Positions 28,064 through 39,326 of a DNA stretch of 64,000 bases are shown here, one piece after another. The stretch comes from Anthoceros angustus (lineage: Eukaryota; Streptophyta; Anthocerotopsida; Anthocerotales; Anthocerotaceae): NCBI GenBank assembly GCA_010909165.1, contig MU008170.1:744001-808000 (forward strand). Reading direction: 5' to 3'. The position numbers and the translations under genes are program-made. Every line of letters starts with the position of its first letter. Position 1 is the stretch's first letter. The notes below the pieces were generated by a model. It had not been told where the DNA came from, did not search any database, and worked only from the letters and a program-made list of their open reading frames with translations.

Positions 28064-30847
28064 TCACGGTCTACCCTTACAACTGCAACAACCAGCTGCA
28101 AATCGATGCACACGGTAACCATCCCTTACGACAATGTCTCTCTGTTCAAGTCTTGACATGATCTCCGTGGAACTGTGGCAATCACTGCACATGCGTAGAT
28201 TCTTAGTTACCACCAGAGGTGTCCCACTCAGGTGTTCAAGAGACCAAACGCCAGAGCTAGCTTCTCAGCATGCCCACAAAGCATCTTCCTTTTCCTTCTC
28301 ACAGTGGTCTTCAACACCAGGTTTGTGTGAGGTACGTGGCCTCCTTCCTGCTTTACACGTGAATTCATGCTCTCTACCTTAAGTGCAATATCCTCTCTCC
28401 TTTCTCCCACCAGAAATTCATGTACCTCCTTATTCACCTCAATGCTCGCCACTGCAGGTTTCTTGTTAGCTCCAGCTACCGTTCTCTGTGTTTCAATCCT
28501 GTCTACATCGGCCCACCTACCTGCATCTGCATAGGCATTGGCCATGAGCACGTAGGCGGGTGCCTCCTGGGGGTCCAGCCTAACAATGCTTTCAAAACAC
28601 CATTTAGCCCTCTCTATATCTCCGTGACTTTTGCAGGCATTCAACAAAGACGTCAAGCCCACAACATTGCTTTGGCCCTCGCATGATAAGAGCATCTTCT
28701 CTGCCTCGTCTAAATGGCCAGCACGCCCAAGAAGATCAATCATGCAGGTGTAATGCTCAATAGTAGGTTTGATGCCATGCTGTTGAGCCATAGAATCAAA
28801 GTGCTTGAAACCCTCGTGGACCAGTCCCTCATGACTGCATGCTACTAAAAGGCAAGTAAAAGTAACATCATTAGGCTGAATACCGGCAACTAACATATCC
28901 TCAAAACAAGCTATTGCTTTGAGACCTTCATCACAAGTCCCATAGCCAGCTATCATGGCATTCCATGTGACCACATCCTTTGTGACCATGCTGTCAAACA
29001 CCTGGCGTGCATCCTCCAGTTCACCACAGTTTGCATACATGTCTACCAGGCCGTTCCCCAGAACTACGTTATCCAGCAGTCCTCTTTCGACAATCTCAGA
29101 GTGCAGCTGCCTGCCCTTCTGTAAGGCACCAGTGCTTGCACAGGCCTTCAAAAGGCAAGCAAATGTAACATGGTCAGCTAAAATGAGGCCCTCCTGCTCC
29201 ATTTGTCCATACAGAACAATTGCCTCATGTCCCAGTCCTTGCTGGGCATACCCAGCTATTAGGGCATTCCATGTCACCACATCCTTGGTGGCCATGCTGT
29301 CAAAAACCTGGCGTGCATCTTTCAGCTCACCACATTTTGCATACAGATATCAGGGCATTCCATGTCACCACATCCTTTGTGGCCAAGCTGTCAAAAACCC
29401 GGCGTGCAGCTTCCAGTTCGCCACATTTAGCATACATGTCCACCAGGCAGTTGCCCACAAGTACGTTATCCCGCAGTCCTCTTTCAACAATCTGTGAGTG
29501 CAGCTGCCTGCCCTTCTGTAAGGCACCAGTGCTTGCACAGGCCTTCAGAAGGCAAGCAAATGTGACATGGTCAGCCAAAATGAGGCCCTCCTGCTCCATT
29601 TGTCCATACAGAACTAGGGCCTCATGTCCGAGTCCCTGCTGGGCGTACCCGGCTATCAGGGCAGTCCATGTCACCACATCCTTTGTGTTCATTTTGTCAA
29701 AAACCTGGCGTGCATCTTTCAGTTCACCACATTTTGCATACCCAGATATCAGGGCATTCCATGTCACCACATCCTTTTTGGCCATGCTGTCAAAAACCTG
29801 GCGTGCTTCTTTCAGTTCGCAACATTTTGCGTACATGTCCACCAGACAGTTGCCAACAAACAAGTTAGTAGGAATGCCGCTGTGCAACACATCACAGTGC
29901 ACTTTTCTGCCAGATTCCAAGTCGGTGGCAAATGCACAAGCTTGAAGTGCAGCTACAAAGACGTGGGCATCCGCCTTCACTCCTGACCTACGCATCTCAT
30001 GGTAGAGTTGTACGGCCTCGTTAGGTTTCCCATGCTTAGCATATGCAGAGATGATGGAAGACCACGTGAAAGCATCTGGTTTGCCCACCCTGGAGAACAC
30101 ATCCATAACCTCCTGCAGACTACCTCCACATGCATACATGCGCAAGATATGGTTCCCCAAGTACGCATTCGACTCGAACCCAAGTTTGGCAGTGAGATCA
30201 TGAACTCGGCGCCCCACAACCAAATCCTTCTTAGCTGTACACAGTTTCAGCACAGTGCAAAACAGAGACTGCGAAATAGCGGAGTCTGTCTGAGCCAGAG
30301 ATTCCAGGGCTCCAATGGCCTCAGAAAGCTTCCCCTGCTGACATAACGTGCTCACGGTTACAGCCGTAACCACGCCCATTCCCGATCCTTCACGCCTGCC
30401 AGGTTCAGGCTTATTCGGACAGCTCACCTTGGAGGGAGAGGCACCATGACCCATCTGCATATCCAAGCAAACGAGCTGCTCATCAACCCAAGCTGGCTTA
30501 AACATGTGGTTCAACCACAGCACCTCGCCGGACCCCTTACGCCGGAAGTCAGGCGAACGGGATGTCTTCTTATCTCGTCTGTTGTCCCACCACATGGTAG
30601 GGTCCAGAAAAAATTGCTGCCACAAGTGCTCCTGCTCCTCGCAACGACCATCGCTGGAAACCCCGTCCCCACCCACACACTTTCTCGGGACTGGGAGTGC
30701 TGGGCTCCTTACACTGCTGCACCTGGAGGCCTTGTTTGCCAAGGTTTGACTCCCTAAGATGAGGTGCGCGGGAGCTCCTCTTGGAATCCCTGTACACACA
30801 CCAATTTGTTGGGCCCGCAACGGGTCCGGCTGCCATACTGTGGCCAT
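28064..30847 (-). pseudogene. PPR-DYW:KP protein with N-terminal PDF motif (two frameshifts)
   Basis: Intronless, from the ATG at 30847. Residues about 74-126 carry EHLWQQFFLDPTMWWDNRRD and PDFRRKGSGEVLWL with PAWV, the PDF motif of organellar single-stranded-DNA-binding (OSB) proteins. A PLS-type PPR tract follows, with repeats such as NCLVDMYAKCGELEAARRVF and KDVVTWNALI. The end region has E/E+ motifs, then KKPAVASIEVNKEVHEFLVG where common DYW proteins have a PG box, the zinc-site HAEK (HxE), and NLRMCSDCHS. The last residues are CCSCKGRP instead of CSCGDYW. Such proteins bind organellar RNA and edit it; the KP variant is linked to U-to-C editing. A 2-bp loss near 29345 (GCATACAGATA versus GCATACCCAGATA at 29737) and a shift near 28228, just after FGLLNT, break the frame. 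They may be real or assembly errors. Confidence 0.8.
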
Positions 30848-31042
30848 CGTTCAGGGACTGCTGTCGGAGGATGAGTCTAACAACAGACTATGGCAGCATG
30901 CCCAGGTACAGTGTTTGACCACACCAAACGGGCGTGTAGGCAGGTTGGAGGTGCATGGACAAGAAAGCTGTGCTCAGGACCTGGCAAAATGCTGCAGCAT
31001 AGCAAGGCTGGACCGCACCTGGAGAAAGTAGCATTGGAACCT

Positions 31043-31072
31043 GGACCTGCACCTGCACCTGCACCTGCACCT
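31043..31072. repeat. (CACCTG)n hexanucleotide repeat
   Basis: Five CACCTG units. In copy 2 of the duplication this site is where the mosaic rejoins the main sequence (at TGCACCTGG near 33420). Confidence 0.9.
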
Positions 31073-32808
31073 GGAGAATGTAGCATTGGCACCTGCAACC
31101 TTCTTCCACAAATGGTCATTGTTGGATTCACTCTGGGCTGCTAAAGTCAGCGAATGAAGAAGCAAGTGCTACCAAGTTTGACGACTTCGACAAGGGTCTA
31201 GCAGGTGGCGATCACAGACACAGACACACAGAGCTGCGTTCAAAACTCTTGTGCTGTAAACTTGTATTGTCCGCAGACACAGACACAGAGCTGCGTTCAA
31301 AACTCTTGTGATGTCAAATTGTGTTGTTCGCAGACTTCCCTGACCTCAGCTCGTCTCACGAGTAGTTCACGACTTCCTCCAGCAGGTATTAAACGAAGAA
31401 GTCTATTCCATTGAGTCTACTTGCATGGAAGTTTTCGTATTATGGACTTTGGTACTTAATTTTTCAATTTTTCCTATAATGGGACACTTGTACCATGGTG
31501 TGACTAGGCTACTAGAAGAAGAGGAAGAAGAATTTTATTAAGATGGATTTCCGTCATGGGACTTGGTACATAACAACTTGTACCATGGTGTGCCTAAGCT
31601 ACTTGCACCAAGGGCATCCACTCCTTTCAGGCACCCCATCTAAGTACCAATCTAAACGGTAGGATGCTTAATCACGATGTTCTTATAAATATTTTTCCTA
31701 TAATGGGACACTTGTATCATGGTGTGACTATTATAATGATGGGACACTTGTACCATGGTGTGACTAAGCTACTAGAAGAAGAAGAATTTTATTTAAGTCC
31801 ACTAAGAACGGATTTTTGTATAGGACTTGGTAAGTAGCAACTTGTACCATGGTGTGCCTAAGCTACTTGCACCAAGGGCATCCACTCCCTTTCAGCACCC
31901 CATCTAAGTACCGATCTAAGCGCAGGATGCTTAATCACGATGTTCTTATAAATGTGTGTCCATAGGCCTAAGCGATTTGGACCAAGGGCATCCACTCCCT
32001 TTAGGGACCCATTTAAGTACCGATCGAAGCATAGGATGTTTAACAGCCACGTTCGTGTGTCCATTTGGCCTAAGCCATTTTGGACACACATGCTTCTCCT
32101 TTCTCTGATCTTGCCAAGAGCCAGCAATTGCTATGCAACAAGAGGATCTTAACTATGCGGCCCGCTCATGTTTCTTGCCACCAAAGTTTGCAGGAGCTGA
32201 AGTGCTCTGAAGTTCACATCCTACTACTGAGAGCAGACATTTCGTACATGCTTCAAGCAGCATTCATGCTGTAATAAGCTTAAGGTGTCCGGGAAGCCTA
32301 ACTTTGTGCCCTTGTGAAAAGACACTCATGAATCCCATATTCACAAAATCCATCAGAGGTCCAAGTAGGCAGACACACTTAACCGTCTCCTCAAGAGACA
32401 TTATCACTTCTCTGTTGTGAAATCCCACCGTCAAAACGCAGTTGCTCAGAGTCATCTTCGCCCCTGGCCCATTACTGCTCCATACTCAGCTCTTCATGAA
32501 GGACAATCTGTTTGAAGCCATTGACAAGAGTGGACTGCCTGCTCCTGTGTGAGCACGGGGCCCTCCACGTTGTTATCTATCACTTGTAACTGATTTGTGC
32601 CTAAAACAGAGATACATTCTGTCCAGCCTCGCCCCTGGAGTCGTTTAGGGTCTGTGAAACACCAAAGAAGCACCTGCCGCTCTGGCTGAAACCAGAACAT
32701 CGCTTTGACATCTTCCGTAAGTCGTCATCCCTTTCACCAAAGCGACATCTGGCCAGGAAGGCTGCTTGCATTCCTCCAAAATACTCTTCCTCCACCTGCT
32801 GCCCTGGA

Positions 32809-33130
32809 TTAGACGATGCGCTCATCCACCCAAGCTGGCTTAAACATGTTGTCCAACCACAGCACCTCGCCGGACCCCTTACGCCGGAAGTCAGGCGAAC
32901 GGGAGCTCTTCTTATCTCGTCTGTTGTCCCACCACATGGTAGGGTCCAGAAAAAATTGTTGCCACAAGTGCTCCTGCTCCTGGCAACGACCATCGCTGGA
33001 AACCCCGTCCCCACCACACACTTTCTCGGGACTGGAGTGCTGGGCTCCTTACACTGCTGCACCTGGAGGCTTGTTTGCCAGGTTTGACTCCTAAGATGAG
33101 GTGAGCAGGAGCTCCTCATCCTGTACACCA
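32809..33130 (-). pseudogene. Detached copy of the PDF-motif segment of the PPR gene
   Basis: Encodes EHLWQQFFLDPTMWWDNRRD and PDFRRKGSGEVLWLDNMFKP again, ending PAWVDERIV and a stop, with no PPR repeats after it. Upstream codons are frameshifted relative to the full gene. It could be a 5' remnant of a second PPR gene, but the shared flanks show it is part of the 2.33-kb duplication. Confidence 0.75.
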
Positions 33131-33225
33131 ATTTGTTGGGTCCCGCAACGGTCCGGCTGCCATACTGTGGCCATCGTTCAGGGACTGCTGTCGGAGGATG
33201 AGTCTAACAACAGACTATGGCAGCA

Positions 33226-33440
33226 TGCCCCAAAGCAACAAGTCTGTTGGCCAAGATGCCGCAAATTCGGCAGAGGTTGCACCAAGGGCATCCACTCCCT
33301 TTCACCAAAGAAGCACCTGCCGCTCTGGCTGAAACTCTGCCTCTTTCTGTCCAGCCTCGCCCCTGGCCCATTCCCAGAGGAAAACGGACATGCATGTCCA
33401 TGTCTGTCTGCAGCGGCAGATGCACCTGGAGAATGTAGCA
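33226..33440. other. Mosaic stretch built from about 12 local pieces
   Basis: Successive pieces match, in order, about 30890, 35217, 35535, 35822, 31868, 32727, 32659, 35634, 32618, 32460, 36027 and 31068. The pieces are 10-60 bp long, all in the same orientation, and neighbouring pieces share up to about 10 bases at each join, such as CAAATTCGGC, TTGCACCAA, TCCCTTTCA, CACCAAAG, GGCTGAAAC and TCGCCCCTGG. It is not a gene. Confidence 0.85.
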
Positions 33441-35175
33441 TTGGCACCTGCAACCTTCTTCCACAAATGGTCATTGTTGGATTCACTCTGGGCTGCTAAA
33501 GTCAGCGAATGAAGAAGCAAGTGCTACCAAGTTTGACGACTTCGACAAGGGTCTAGCAGGTGGCGATCACAGACACAGACACACAGAGCTGCGTTCAAAA
33601 CTCTTGTGCTGTAAACTTGTATTGTCCGCAGACACAGACACAGAGCTGCGTTCAAAACTCTTGTGATGTCAAATTGTGTTGTTCGCAGACTTCCCTGACC
33701 TCAGCTCGTCTCACGAGTAGTTCACGACTTCCTCCAGCAGGTATTAAACGAAGAAGTCTATTCCATTGAGTCTACTTGCATGGAAGTTTTCGTATTATGG
33801 ACTTTGGTACTTAATTTTCAATTTTTCCTATAATGGGACACTTGTACCATGGTGTGACTAGGCTACTAGAAGAGGAAGAAGAATTTTATTAAGATGGATT
33901 TCCGTCATGGGACTTGGTACATAACAACTTGTACCATGGTGTGCCTAAGCTACTTGCACCAAGGGCATCCACTCCTTTCAGGCACCCCATCTAAGTACCA
34001 ATCTAAACGGTAGGATGCTTAATCACGATGTTCTTATAAATATTTTTCCTATAATGGGACACTTGTATCATGGTGTGACTATTATAATGATGGGACACTT
34101 GTACCATGGTGTGACTAAGCTACTAGAAGAAGAAGAATTTTATTTAAGTCCACTAGAACGGATTTTGTATAGGACTTGGTAGCAACTTGTACCATGGTGT
34201 GCCTAAGCTACTTGCACCAAGGGCATCCACTCCCTTTCAGCACCCCATCTAAGTACCGATCTAAGCGCAGGATGCTTAATCACGATGTTCTTATAAATGT
34301 GTGTCCATAGGCCTAAGCGATTTGGACCAAGGGCATCCACTCCCTTTAGGGACCCATTTAAGTACCGATCGAAGCATAGGATGTTTAACAGCCACGTTCG
34401 TGTGTCCATTTGGCCTAAGCCATTTTGGACACACATGCTTCTCCTTTCTGATCTTGCCAAGAGCCAGCAATTGCTATGCAACAAGAGGATCTTAACTATG
34501 CGGCCCGCTCATGTTTCTTGCCACCAAAGTTTGCAGGAGCTGAAGTGCTCTGAAGTTCACATCCTACTACTCCGAGAGCAGACATTTCGTACATGCTTCA
34601 AGCAGCATTCATGCTGTAATAAGCTTAAGGTGTCCGGGAAGCCTAACTTTGTGCCCTTGTGAAAAGACACTCATGAATCCCATATTCACAAAATCCATCA
34701 GAGGTCCAAGTAGGCAGACACACTTAACCGTCTCCTCAAGAGACATTATCACTTCTCTGTTGTGAAATCCCACCGTCAAAACGCAGTTGCTCAGAGTCAT
34801 CTTCGCCCCTGGCCCATTACTGCTCCATACTCAGCTCTTCATGAAGGACAATCTGTTTGAAGCCATTGACAAGAGTGGACTGCCTGCTCCTGTGTGAGCA
34901 CGGGGCCCTCCACGTTGTTATCTATCACTTGTAACTGATTTGTGCCTAAAACAGAGATACATTCTGTCCAGCCTCGCCCCCTGGAGTCGTTTAGGGTCTG
35001 TGAAACACCAAAGAAGCACCTGCCGCTCTGGCTGAAACCAGAACATCGCTTTGACATCTTCCGTAAGTCGTCATCCCTTTCACCAAAGCGACATCTGGCC
35101 AGGAAGGCTGCTTGCATTCCTCCAAAATACTCTTCCTCCACCTGCTGCCCTGGATTAGACGATGCGCTCATCCAC

Positions 35176-35859
35176 CCTGTGTATCGTCATTTGCACGACG
35201 AGTCCAATCAGACGTGCATGCCCCAAAGCAGCAAGTCGACCGGTGGGCGAGGACAATGCCATTCTTGAGCTCAGCAGAGATATGGACAAAGGGATTTTGC
35301 CAAGTGATGAGAAGACTGGAGGGTAGGAAAGGATCGACCGGAGAGTAGGAAAGGATCCTCCAAACATATTTTTCCCCAAAAAGGACACGATTTAGAGCTG
35401 TTGCGCGAAAGACTGGCTTTCAAAGGGATGGGACATGTGCAAGGTGGCAGAGACTGGGTTTGCGGCTTTGACATCAGGCCAATTGTGATGGCAGGATGTA
35501 TGGGGGAGCCCGGCAGCAGCAATCTGTTTGTCCAACAAGTCTGTTGGCCAAGATGCCGCAAATTCGGCTACAAGAATCCAATCTTGCGGTGCAGGCGCTG
35601 GCGCTTCTGATTTAACGCTCGAAAGATGAACAGGCTGAAACTCTGCCTCTTTCTGTCCATCGATCGAGCTTCGGGGCAAAGCAGGGACTCGTACCAAGAT
35701 GCCGTCTTGCTCCCGCATCACTGCTCTCTGTCTCGGTGAGGTGAACAATTCCATAGCTGACTGCAGCAGGCTGATCGGAAAATGGTCCTGGTCCAGAGCG
35801 CGCGCCACACTGCATGCTCAAATTCGGCAGAGGTTGCACCAAATTGCGCGCCCAGGAAA
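35176..35859. other. Chimeric non-coding stretch
   Basis: Contains single occurrences of several pieces reused in the mosaic at 33226-33440 (for example CCAAGATGCCGCAAATTCGG near 35550). Frames are short and no domain is visible. It may be the original context of those pieces or itself a product of rearrangement. Confidence 0.4.
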
Positions 35860-36000
35860 CTGCCGGAGGAAGTGGTGGAAGAAGCGCTGCTGCGGTTACC
35901 GGCGGCTCCAGGCCCGCTCCCGAGCTGTGTGCAAGAAGTGGCTTGCCCTGCTCACCAATCCAGAGCTTCTCCGGCGGAGTTTTCTCCAGACACTTTTGCT
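35860..36000 (+). pseudogene. F-box domain fragment (frameshifted)
   Basis: One frame reads RKLPEEVVEEALLRLPAAP and the next, after a shift near 35905, reads RSRAVCKKWLALLTNPELL with FLQTLLL. Together these are the two halves of a plant F-box, which binds SKP1 in SCF ubiquitin ligases. No propeller domain follows in frame, so this is a broken gene or an isolated exon. The F-box-associated-like gene at 4763-5737 lacks an F-box, but it is 30 kb away and no link is shown. Confidence 0.6.
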
Positions 36001-37376
36001 GACGTCGCCTCCCGGCATGCCCCATGGGCCATGGCCCATTCCCAGAGGAAAACGGACATGCATGTCCATGTCTGTCTGCAGCGGCAGATGCACCTGGCCT
36101 GGATTGCCCGGGACTTTCCCCCGACCTGTGTCCGGGGGACTTGTAGGGGGAATAGAGGAGGCGGGGTGAAGGCCCCTGAGGGTCGAAGGCCTCGTCCCGG
36201 CCCTGGCAGCCTTTGTGGGCACCGTGGATGGTGAGCAACTCGGATGTGGGAACAAAGATGTTGAAGACAAAGCTTTACCGGTGCATGATGCCCTGCATAC
36301 AATGCCATGTTGGACGGCATTTCTACCCAGTGCCTGCATCACAATGCAGGAGCTACTACCTAGAGAATCTCCTGAATTTCATCACAGGAATACCATGTCT
36401 TCATCCCCTTTCCAGATTCCCCCACCTTCTCCACCCTCGAGCTCAAATTCATGCACACAACATACCAGCTGGTTGGCAAGTTGGAGGTGCCATTGCCGTG
36501 CCTCCCTCAAGAGTCGTCCGGTTCTTGTGATGAGGCTCGTTAACCATGTCTACCAATCGTGGACCAGACAATTGCGGTACCCTCCGGATGCAGTACACAT
36601 CTGATAACCTGCTCAAGGTGGGCTGATGGACACACGCCTTTCCACTTGCCTGGGAGTGTGTGTACAGAAGACATCCTTGCCAGAGCCACGTACATACGTG
36701 TGGGGGCGGAGCCGTGTGATTGGCTGCGGTTTTACCAGGCTTTTGCACACAACTTGTGATTCCTGACGCCTGGCACGAGGACGGCATGGCCGTCTCCTAC
36801 TGTCGGGATCCGGTCGTGGGAGGTGGAGGTGGAGGTGGCCATGGCCTGTTGCGCTTCGCCCCGCATTGTTGGGATGCGCAGTAGCGCATTCTGCTCACCC
36901 GCCTCCATGCGGCTGCGCTTGCGCCAGGGTTTGTTTGCATTTGACAGTACGTCTGGTATCTGGTAGTCCTGCGTTATGCCATCGTCGTGCTTTGAAGCCC
37001 TGCAAGGCCATGCCGGCGCTGCTGCTGCTTGCGAGAAGAGCAAGGCAGGATTTCTCCACTCTTCCCTGTCTTCCTGCACCCGCGCCCCATGCCTGAGGAG
37101 GAGAGAGCCAGGTGCAGGCAGGAGGTAATCTTACGGGCCCGGGATAAAGATGGCACGGGGCAGGTGCAGGCGCAAACCGCAGCAGGTTAGGATTTGCAGC
37201 ATGAGGAGCGGCATGTCAGGGAGATGCTCTCGGTGCGGAGTGAGCTGTCGGGCCTGAAGGAGGACCGGGGGAATGTCCGAGCTGTACGGTTGGCCGAGGC
37301 TGCAATTCTGGCAGAGGAAGGAGCTGGAGCGGAGCTGAAGTGAGCTGGCCCTCGGGAGAATTTGCTGAAAGCGGAG
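36001..37376. other. Upstream region of the MCA-type gene
   Basis: GC-moderate DNA with short frames and no recognisable domain. A GGAGGTGGAGGTGGAGGTGG run lies near 36820. It probably holds the MCA promoter and 5' UTR, and 36027-36100 is one donor of the mosaic. Confidence 0.4.
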
Positions 37377-39326
37377 ATGGCTAGCTTGTTTCCCCCGTTC
37401 GGGCAGGCGGCGAATATAGCACAGCTTGCAGGCGTAGATGCCCTGAAACTGATCGCTCTCATCATCTCTGCAGCGAAGAATGCACGAATGCACAAGAAGA
37501 ATTGCCGGCAGTTTGCTCAGCATTTGAAGCTGATTGGTATGCACCTGCTTTGATCTGGTTTCTGTGTTTTTCCGTCTGAGATTTGGAGTGGATTGCAGTG
37601 TAGCCTCATGGATGCCGTGTCCCTGTCCCTCAGGAGCTCTGCTGGAACAGCTCAAGTTGTCGGAATTGCGGAAGCGACCGGAGACAAGTGAGCCTCTGGC
37701 ACATTTAGAAGATGCGTTGAAGCGAGCTTTAGTTCTTGTGAACAGCTGCCAAGATAAGAGCTACTTGTATCTGCTGGCCATGGGCTGGACAATTGTCCAG
37801 CAATTCAAAGAGTGCCAGGCGGAAATCGACAAGTATCTCAAGCTCATTCCTCTGATTGCCCTGGTTGAGAACAATAGGGTAAGGCGGAAGCTGTCTGCTT
37901 TCTTGTGCCCGTTTTCCTGTTCGTCTGTCTGACAGGCTTCGTTAGGGCGGCAAAAGGCAGGTAGCTGACGTTGGTATTGATAGGAACATGCTTATGTTGC
38001 ATGACAGGATCGCATGAAGGCAATTGAGAACATTGAGAAGGATAAACGGGAGTACACTCTGGACGAGCAGGAAATGAAAGTGCAGAACACCATTCTTAAA
38101 CCAGAACGGTCTTACAGTGACTCAATCACCCTCTCAAGGGAGCTTTCCAGGAGCTATCCTGGGGTCCCATTGAATCAAGCTTTGAAAAAGGAGAATGCAA
38201 AATTACGAGCTGAGCTCTACCAAATGCAGGCCATGATGGCAACTGATCAGGTTGAGGTAATAGAGCATCTCATTGGGATAACGGAAGAAGTGGATCCGAA
38301 TGCCGTTGAGGCGAACCTGAAGGAGGCTGAAGATCTGCCAGTGGTTGTATGGGAGCCGGGTGTTCCAGAAGCCAAAAAGTACTTGCCCTCGGCCACTGCC
38401 AACTTCATCCTGCAGCAGCATGTGTCATTGAATTCTCCTGAGAAACGACTAGTTGTTGACACGAGCGTTTCATATCCATGTGGCAGACAGAGTAAGCAGT
38501 CGCAGAAGCACCAGGCGAACATTGAAGAGGGGACAGTAATTCAACAACGCAAATGGGAGTCGTCCTACGATTCAGAAGAGTGGCGGCATGGCCTGTTCGA
38601 TTGCTGGACAGCACCTTGTACATGTGGGTCTCTCCCCCATTTGTTTTCCTGGTCATTAGCGTTTGACATAAACTGGCAACATCGTGCTTCTCGTCTTGGC
38701 TACAGGTTTCTCGACTTGCTGCTATCCGTGTGGCACTTTCACCGATATTGCTGCCTTTGTATCTGTTGGAGAAGTCCGTAAGTACACCCTCCAGCCGTCT
38801 CTATCGTACTTTTTCTTGGTCACTATCTTCTTAATTTCACGCCAACTTGCATGTGTGGCATCGTGTGTCTGCAGCAAAGGAAGCTGCTTGCAATGAGTTC
38901 TGCTTCTACACGCTGTTCCTTGGATGTTTCTGTTACACAAGCTGCTTTCGCAGAAAAGTGCGAAAGCGGTACTTGATCCCAGTACGTACATACATCTCCG
39001 CCTGTGACTCACTAAGTTTGTCTCTGCCTGATCACTCTTATCTACAAGCAACGCCTGTCCATCTCCAGGGAACCATTTGTGATGACTTTTGTGCGCACAC
39101 ATTATGCTTCTGCTGTGCTCTTATACAAGAGTGGCGAGAGATCGAGTTCAGAGAGCTCAAGGGTAAGCCTAGTCCTTGGGTCGATCTCCTGATCAGGGTT
39201 GTGTTTAGCATGTAATTGATGTACAATACGGACCTCATCATGATTGACGATGTGCTATGTTCAGCGGTGAAGCGACGAGCGCAACAGTTGGAAGCCCCAG
39301 GCGAGGAGAAGATGTCAAGAAGGTGA
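37377..39326 (+). CDS. MCA1/MCA2-type stretch-activated calcium channel protein
   Basis: Seven exons: 37377-37536, 37634-37878, 38008 to about 38624, about 38706-38774, 38875-38980, 39068-39161 and 39265-39326, all with GT-AG borders. The N terminus is hydrophobic (VDALKLIALIISAAKNARMH), followed by the ARPK-like helical region (LLEQLKLSELRKRPETSEPL) and a coiled coil near LKKENAKLRAELYQMQAMMA. The C terminus is the Cys-rich PLAC8 domain: FDCWTAPCTCFSTCCYPCGT, then CNEFCFYTLFLGCFCYTSCF and CAHTLCFCCALIQEWREIEF. In Arabidopsis MCA1 and MCA2 are plasma-membrane proteins that mediate calcium influx on membrane stretch. All exons are open here, so this is the working copy. It heads a series of broken copies. 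Confidence 0.85.

Larger units (their letters stand above)
30490..35175. repeat. Tandem duplication of about 2.33 kb upstream of the PPR gene
   Basis: The block 30490-32825 (PDF-motif coding segment, upstream region, AT-rich part) is followed by 32826-35175 in the same orientation. Copy 2 has the PDF segment at 32826-33130, and its 33226-33440 is replaced by a mosaic. Both copies hold an AT-rich part (31420-32310 and 33770-34660) with short repeats of CTTGTACCATGGTGTG and ACCAAGGGCATCCACTCC. Differences are mostly indels of 1-5 bp. No complete gene is visible in the non-PPR part. Confidence 0.85.

Noticed and set aside
28955-29945. Plus-strand frames with repeated HVTTS and FAY motifs
   Set aside because: They are antisense to the PPR repeats; the periodicity comes from the PPR units.
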